From an uncultured delta proteobacterium (lineage in GTDB: Bacteria > Myxococcota_A > Polyangia > Polyangiales > Polyangiaceae): a stretch of 7,555 nt of DNA. The notes beneath the pieces are model-generated. The model was not told the DNA's origin. It saw only the letters and a list, made by a program, of their open reading frames with translations, and ran no database searches. Made by a program: the position numbers and the translations under genes. This document shows, piece after piece, positions 4,838 through 7,555 of the stretch. Position 1 is the stretch's first letter, and each line of letters opens with the position of its first letter. The stretch spans positions 1 to 7,555 of the forward strand of contig CAITLX010000501.1 of NCBI GenBank assembly GCA_903893335.1. The letters are read 5' to 3'.

Positions 4838-6433
4838 GTGAGCGAGACCGAGTCCACGTACAGCGTCGAGCTCGTCGGCTTCTCCGAGGCCGACGCCGAG
4901 CAGGCGGTGACGCACGTCGCCGAGGTGTTCGGGCTGCCGCTGGACAAGGCGCGCGCGCTCGTCGCGAAGGCCCCCGTCTTCGTCAAGCGTGGCGCCGACG
5001 GCGCCAACGCCAAGCGCGTGACCAAGGCGCTGCTGCGCATGGGCGCTCGCGTGCGCATCCACGACGAGCGCACCGGCAAGGTGCAGGCGTACAAGCCCAA
5101 GGCGCACCCCGCCGCCGAGCCGCCGCCGCCGCCGTCGGTTCCGGTGTCCGTCCCCGCGGTGCGCGTCGATCCCGTGAAGGCGGCGATCGCCGAGCGCGCG
5201 GCGGCGGAGAAGCTGGCCTCCGAGCGCGCGGCCGCCGAGGCCGCAGCGGTCACCGCCGACGCGCCTCCGGTCGAGGTCGACGAGACGCCCGCGTATGCAC
5301 CGTCGGCCGACATGCTGCTCGCGCTCAGGCGCCTGGGCCTCTCCGACGAGGACGAAGCCCCGCGCTCGCGCCGGGGAGGCGAGGAGCTCGCCGACGACGA
5401 TCTCGAGGACGACGACGAGGACGAGGACGACGAGGACCACGAAGACGACGACGAGGCGTCCGCGCCGGGCGACGCAGGTCCGGCGGAGCCCTCGCTCGAC
5501 GTCGAGGGGCGTCGCTGCGCGGCGTGCCGCAGCCCGCTGCCGCGAGGGCGAACGTGCGGCGCGTGCGGCTTCGATCAGGTCGCAGGCGACCGCTACTGCC
5601 CGACCTGTCGCCTCCCGATCGTGCCCACGACCGGGACGCGCCTGCGGGTTCGCCTGGTGCGCGCGCTGGTGCTCTTTCTCGTGCCGATGGGCGTCGTCGT
5701 CGAGAGCACGGTGCTCGGGCCGCTCGCGGCTGCGACCTCGGTCGTCGTCGTCGCGGCGATCGTCGTCGGCATCCTGCGCCTCGGCGTCGCGCACCGCTGC
5801 AAGCAGTGCGACCGCGAGACGGTCGTCGAGCACCTCTCGCCCAAGGAGCGCCACGCGGGCGACCGCTGGCGCGCGTCGCTGGGGGGCGCGACCGCGGCGC
5901 TCGTGGTGCTCGCCGCCGTGCTCGGGGTGCTCTTCTTCCGCAGGCCGGTCCTCGACGTCCGCACGGCCGCGGGTCACTGGTCGGCCAAGCTGCCCGTGAC
6001 GCACCGCGACCTCGCGTCGTCGAGCGCGAACGTCCCGACGCCCTGGGGCCCCGCCGCGCCCGTGGCGTTCGCCTACGCGTTCAATTCGCAGCTCCCGATG
6101 TCGCTCTACGGCGTCGTCTCGCTCGAGGTGCCCGCGAGCGTGCGCGAGCTCGTCGAGGTGTCGCCCGACGACCTCGACGCCCTGTTGCACGCCTCTGCCT
6201 CGCTGCTGTTCAAGGGCAACCTCGTCGGCTATCCGGCCAACACGAGCTTCGGGGCCGAGCGCGGCCGCGGGTCGCGCTTCACCGGGCGCTTCCAGGGGCA
6301 GTCGATCTCGGGCGAGCTGCGGGCGAAGGCCTACGGGCGCGCGGTCGTGATGCTGGTCGTCGCCGGAGAGCCGGCGGTGGGGCGCACCCTCGACGGCAGC
6401 GAGTTCTTCGACACGCTGAGCGCCGGGCGCTGA
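4838..6433 (+). CDS. Membrane protein with L7/L12-like domain, acidic run and split zinc ribbon
   Basis: This 531-residue protein is of unknown function. Residues 8-75 resemble the C-terminal domain of ribosomal protein L7/L12: VELVGF, then FGLPLDKARALVAKAP aligning with the GLGLKEAKDLVE helix, then a MGARVRI strand. A Pro-rich linker (89-110), an Ala/Glu-rich helix (about 112-137) and an Asp/Glu run (186-206) follow. Four CxxC pairs lie at 227/230, 240/243, 254/257 and 321/324, consistent with two zinc ribbons. The fourth pair is separated from the third by two hydrophobic helices (about 273-290 and 294-316). A third helix (347-367) leads to a roughly 160-residue C-terminal domain, probably outside the membrane. 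Flanking Arg/Lys residues put the cysteines in the cytoplasm. GTG 4838 is chosen because homology-like sequence begins just after it; an in-frame TTG at 4793 would add 15 Pro/Gly-rich residues. Neither start has a good ribosome binding site. It follows nadB by 82 bases and converges on the TPR lipoprotein gene. Confidence 0.85.
   Translation: MSETESTYSVELVGFSEADAEQAVTHVAEVFGLPLDKARALVAKAPVFVKRGADGANAKRVTKALLRMGARVRIHDERTGKVQAYKPKAHPAAEPPPPPSVPVSVPAVRVDPVKAAIAERAAAEKLASERAAAEAAAVTADAPPVEVDETPAYAPSADMLLALRRLGLSDEDEAPRSRRGGEELADDDLEDDDEDEDDEDHEDDDEASAPGDAGPAEPSLDVEGRRCAACRSPLPRGRTCGACGFDQVAGDRYCPTCRLPIVPTTGTRLRVRLVRALVLFLVPMGVVVESTVLGPLAAATSVVVVAAIVVGILRLGVAHRCKQCDRETVVEHLSPKERHAGDRWRASLGGATAALVVLAAVLGVLFFRRPVLDVRTAAGHWSAKLPVTHRDLASSSANVPTPWGPAAPVAFAYAFNSQLPMSLYGVVSLEVPASVRELVEVSPDDLDALLHASASLLFKGNLVGYPANTSFGAERGRGSRFTGRFQGQSISGELRAKAYGRAVVMLVVAGEPAVGRTLDGSEFFDTLSAGR
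5393..5455 (+). repeat. GAC/GAG trinucleotide run encoding an acidic tract
   Basis: A 63-base run made almost entirely of GAC, GAG and GAT codons encodes 21 residues, of which 19 are Asp or Glu; the exceptions are one Leu and one His. Such imperfect triplet runs can change length by slippage without breaking the frame. The tract joins the L7/L12-like part to the zinc-ribbon part of the protein. Confidence 0.8.
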
Positions 6434-6449
6434 GGCGCTCCGTCAGCGC
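6427..6449. terminator. Bidirectional hairpin containing both convergent stop codons
   Basis: A perfect 7-bp inverted repeat, GCGCTGA (6427-6433) and TCAGCGC (6443-6449), surrounds a 9-base loop. The left arm ends in the TGA of the plus-strand membrane protein gene, and the right arm begins with the TGA of the minus-strand lipoprotein gene. It is the only intergenic sequence between the converging genes and could act as a shared terminator. It lacks T tracts. Confidence 0.4.
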
Positions 6450-6775
6450 AGGTGCGCCCAGGCCGACGCGAGACGCCCGACGTCCTCGTCGTCGAAGAGC
6501 CCCGGGTCCGCGTCGGCGGCGGCCCGCGCCTCGCCCAGCCAGCGCGCGGCTGCGTCGAGGTCGCCGAGCCCGACGTGGGTGAGGCCGCGCTCGAGGGCGT
6601 AGCGCGCGCGCCGCTCCCCCTTCCAGCGCGCGGCGTCGAGCTCGACCTCGCGGAGCCCCACGAGGGCCTCGGGGTAGCGCGCGGCGTCGTAGGCGGCGCG
6701 GGCGTCGGCGAGCGGCCCGGCGCACCCCGCGAGCGTGGCGACGAGGAGCAGCGACCAGGCGGGTGCGACGCGCAT
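6443..6775 (-). CDS. Small TPR-like lipoprotein
   Basis: This 110-residue protein begins with a lipoprotein signal: Arg2, the hydrophobic WSLLLVATLAG, and lipobox Cys18. The rest is helical and TPR-like: ARAAYDAARYPEALVGLREVE at about 25-45 has the spacing of a TPR helix pair, and ERGLTHVGLGDLDAAARWLGEA at about 62-83 gives a second. Such short repeat lipoproteins usually act as envelope scaffolds, but no partner can be named. ATG 6775 is chosen because the reading frame upstream of it overlaps the Tudor-like gene and does not look coding. No clear ribosome binding site is seen, and a 5-bp hairpin (6777-6781 with 6786-6790) sits directly upstream of the start. It is the last gene of the minus-strand cluster, 47 bases after the Tudor-like lipoprotein gene. 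Confidence 0.8.
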   Translation of the reverse strand: MRVAPAWSLLLVATLAGCAGPLADARAAYDAARYPEALVGLREVELDAARWKGERRARYALERGLTHVGLGDLDAAARWLGEARAAADADPGLFDDEDVGRLASAWAHLR

Positions 6776-6822
6776 CGGCCGTCGTCGGCCTCGCCCGGCG
6801 CGCGGTTGCCTCGCGCAGGCCC

Positions 6823-7290
6823 TCAGCGTCGCTGGATGCGGGCGATGGGGACCGTCTCGTCCCACTCCGCGCCGTAGCCGTCGTAGTGCACGCGGTAGTG
6901 GTCGGGGTCGGCGACCGACACGACCGTCGCGCCGTACACGCTGCCGTGCCACTCGACGCGGACGCGGTCGCCCTGGCGGTAGGGGGTCGGGGGCGGCGCC
7001 GCCGACGCGCTCGCGCTCGCTCCGGGGCGACCGCGCGTCTTGGACGAGGGGGGCGCGACGGGGGCGTCGAGCCGCGAGCTCACGCGGGTGACGGCGATGG
7101 TCTCGTCCCAGTCGTCGGAGTAGCCGTCGTAGTGCACGCGCAGCCGCGCCGGGCCGTCGACGGACACGACCACCGCGGCGAGCTCGTTGGTGCCGCGCTG
7201 CACGAGCACGTGGTCCCCCACGCGGTACGCCCGGCCGCACGCCGCGAGGGCGAGCGCCAGGAGCGCGAGGCACGCGAGGCGCGGGTTCAC
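6823..7290 (-). CDS. Lipoprotein with two Tudor-knot/chromo-barrel-like domains
   Basis: This 155-residue protein has an N-terminal signal with lipobox LAA-Cys18. Two copies of a small barrel-like domain follow: residues 22-71 (YRVGDHVLVQ ... RVHYDGYSDDWDETI) and 104-152 (YRQGDRVRVEW ... RVHYDGYGAEWDETV). A Pro/Ala/Ser-rich linker (72-103) joins them. The VGD start, VHYDGY centre and DWDE/EWDE end resemble the Tudor-knot (chromo-barrel) family of eukaryotic MYST acetyltransferases, whose motif is VHYxGxxxRxDEW. Conserved aromatic residues are Tyr54, Tyr57 and Trp61, and Tyr136, Tyr139 and Trp143. A signal peptide makes a role in chromatin or RNA binding unlikely; binding of a peptide or modified envelope ligand is a guess. 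The GTG start at 7290 overlaps the stop of the preceding gene as GTGA, suggesting translational coupling. GGAG lies only 2 bases before the start. Confidence 0.87.
   Translation of the reverse strand: MNPRLACLALLALALAACGRAYRVGDHVLVQRGTNELAAVVVSVDGPARLRVHYDGYSDDWDETIAVTRVSSRLDAPVAPPSSKTRGRPGASASASAAPPPTPYRQGDRVRVEWHGSVYGATVVSVADPDHYRVHYDGYGAEWDETVPIARIQRR
6875..6894 (-). repeat. 20-bp direct repeat, copy in Tudor-like domain 2
   Basis: This segment is identical over 20 bases to 7121-7140 and encodes the RVHYDGY core of the second domain. It is part of a longer imperfect repeat (about 6841-6894) matching 7095-7140, a sign of domain duplication within the gene. Confidence 0.85.
7121..7140 (-). 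repeat. 20-bp direct repeat, copy in Tudor-like domain 1
   Basis: Partner of the copy at 6875-6894, 246 bases away, in the same orientation and frame. It encodes RVHYDGY of the first domain. The bases on either side have diverged more (SDDWDE here, GAEWDE in the other copy). Confidence 0.85.
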
Positions 7291-7555
7291 GACTCCGGAG
7301 TGGCGAGCTGCCAGCCCGCGCGCGCGACGGCCACCGCGTTCGCGTCGACCCAGCTGCGCACGCGCTCGCGCGTCGTGCGGTAGGCGAACTCGAGGATGCT
7401 GCGGCGCGCGGCGAAGCTCGCTGGGTTGTGGAGGAAGAGCGCCGCGTCGGTGCTCTCGGGCTCGATGAGCAGCAGGCGCCCCTCGCGCACGGCCGCCGCG
7501 GACGTCTCGTGCAGGCGCGCGTGCGCGCCGATGCGCATGGCCTGGTTGTAGACCC
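7287..7555 (-). CDS. 3' end of a possible patatin-like phospholipase family protein
   Basis: The frame is open from the window edge to TGA at 7289-7287, giving about 89 C-terminal residues. An internal ATG at 7538 could be read as a start, but the frame continues upstream as VYNQAMRIGAHARLHE, so the gene almost certainly begins outside the window. The fragment contains LLLIEPESTDAALFLHNP and FAARRSILEFAYRTTRERV. From memory of the family this resembles the C-terminal region of bacterial patatin-like phospholipases, where a DxxLF...N...RR...AY..TR pattern follows the catalytic domain. No catalytic motif is visible here, so the assignment is tentative. Its stop overlaps the GTG start of the Tudor-like lipoprotein gene, so the two are very likely co-translated. 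Confidence 0.75.
   Translation of the reverse strand, partial: VYNQAMRIGAHARLHETSAAAVREGRLLLIEPESTDAALFLHNPASFAARRSILEFAYRTTRERVRSWVDANAVAVARAGWQLATPES

Noticed and set aside
2971..5313. 780-codon minus-strand open frame opposite nadB
   Set aside because: Antisense shadow of nadB and the following gene; its composition (His/Arg/Val-rich) is that of a reversed GC-biased frame.
4787..6190. 467-codon minus-strand open frame opposite the zinc-ribbon protein gene
   Set aside because: Antisense shadow. Its Val/Leu run that looks like a membrane helix is only the reverse of the acidic GAC/GAG tract.
6776..7273. Upstream extension of the TPR lipoprotein frame to give 276 residues
   Set aside because: The extension overlaps the Tudor-like gene in a different frame, is Arg/Pro-rich, and would bury the lipoprotein signal in mid-protein. 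The internal ATG at 6775 is the real start.

Overview
The window comes from a very GC-rich bacterial chromosome. Almost every codon of the real genes ends in G or C. The extreme third-position bias, the many small lipoproteins, and the mix of conserved metabolic genes with fold-shuffled hypothetical proteins suggest a myxobacterium-like (Polyangia/Myxococcota) organism. That assignment is inference from style, not from a marker gene. There is no mobile element, CRISPR array or phage gene, so this reads as a chromosomal backbone segment.

Layout, left to right. (1) Positions 1-164 hold the 3' end of a plus-strand gene of unknown function whose product ends in Phe, as outer-membrane barrels do. 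It converges on (2) a minus-strand lipoprotein with a DUF3105 domain (187-837). (3) A minus-strand tRNA-Pro(CGG) lies at 925-998, with hairpins on both sides. (4) The minus-strand etfB-etfA operon (2974 down to 1130) encodes both subunits of electron transfer flavoprotein. (5) It is divergent from nadB (3139-4755, plus), L-aspartate oxidase, the first enzyme of de novo NAD synthesis. The shared intergenic region carries a sigma70-like promoter for etfB with a perfect TTGACA box and a partly palindromic operator-like element just past its predicted start point. (6) The plus-strand gene at 4838-6433 encodes a membrane protein with an unusual architecture: an L7/L12-C-terminal-like domain, a linker, an acidic run, cysteine pairs of zinc-ribbon type split by a transmembrane hairpin, a third membrane helix, and an outside domain. 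(7) It converges on a three-gene minus-strand cluster (7555 down to 6443): the end of a possibly patatin-like protein, a lipoprotein with two Tudor-knot/chromo-barrel-like domains (GTGA overlap with the preceding gene), and a TPR-like lipoprotein.

How they fit together: EtfBA collects electrons from acyl-CoA and related dehydrogenases, and the operator-like site suggests control by a TetR-type fatty-acid or acyl-CoA-responsive repressor. NadB is also a flavoenzyme but has no visible regulatory link beyond sharing the intergenic region. The best candidates for something poorly described are the split-zinc-ribbon membrane protein and the double Tudor-like lipoprotein with its cluster partners.
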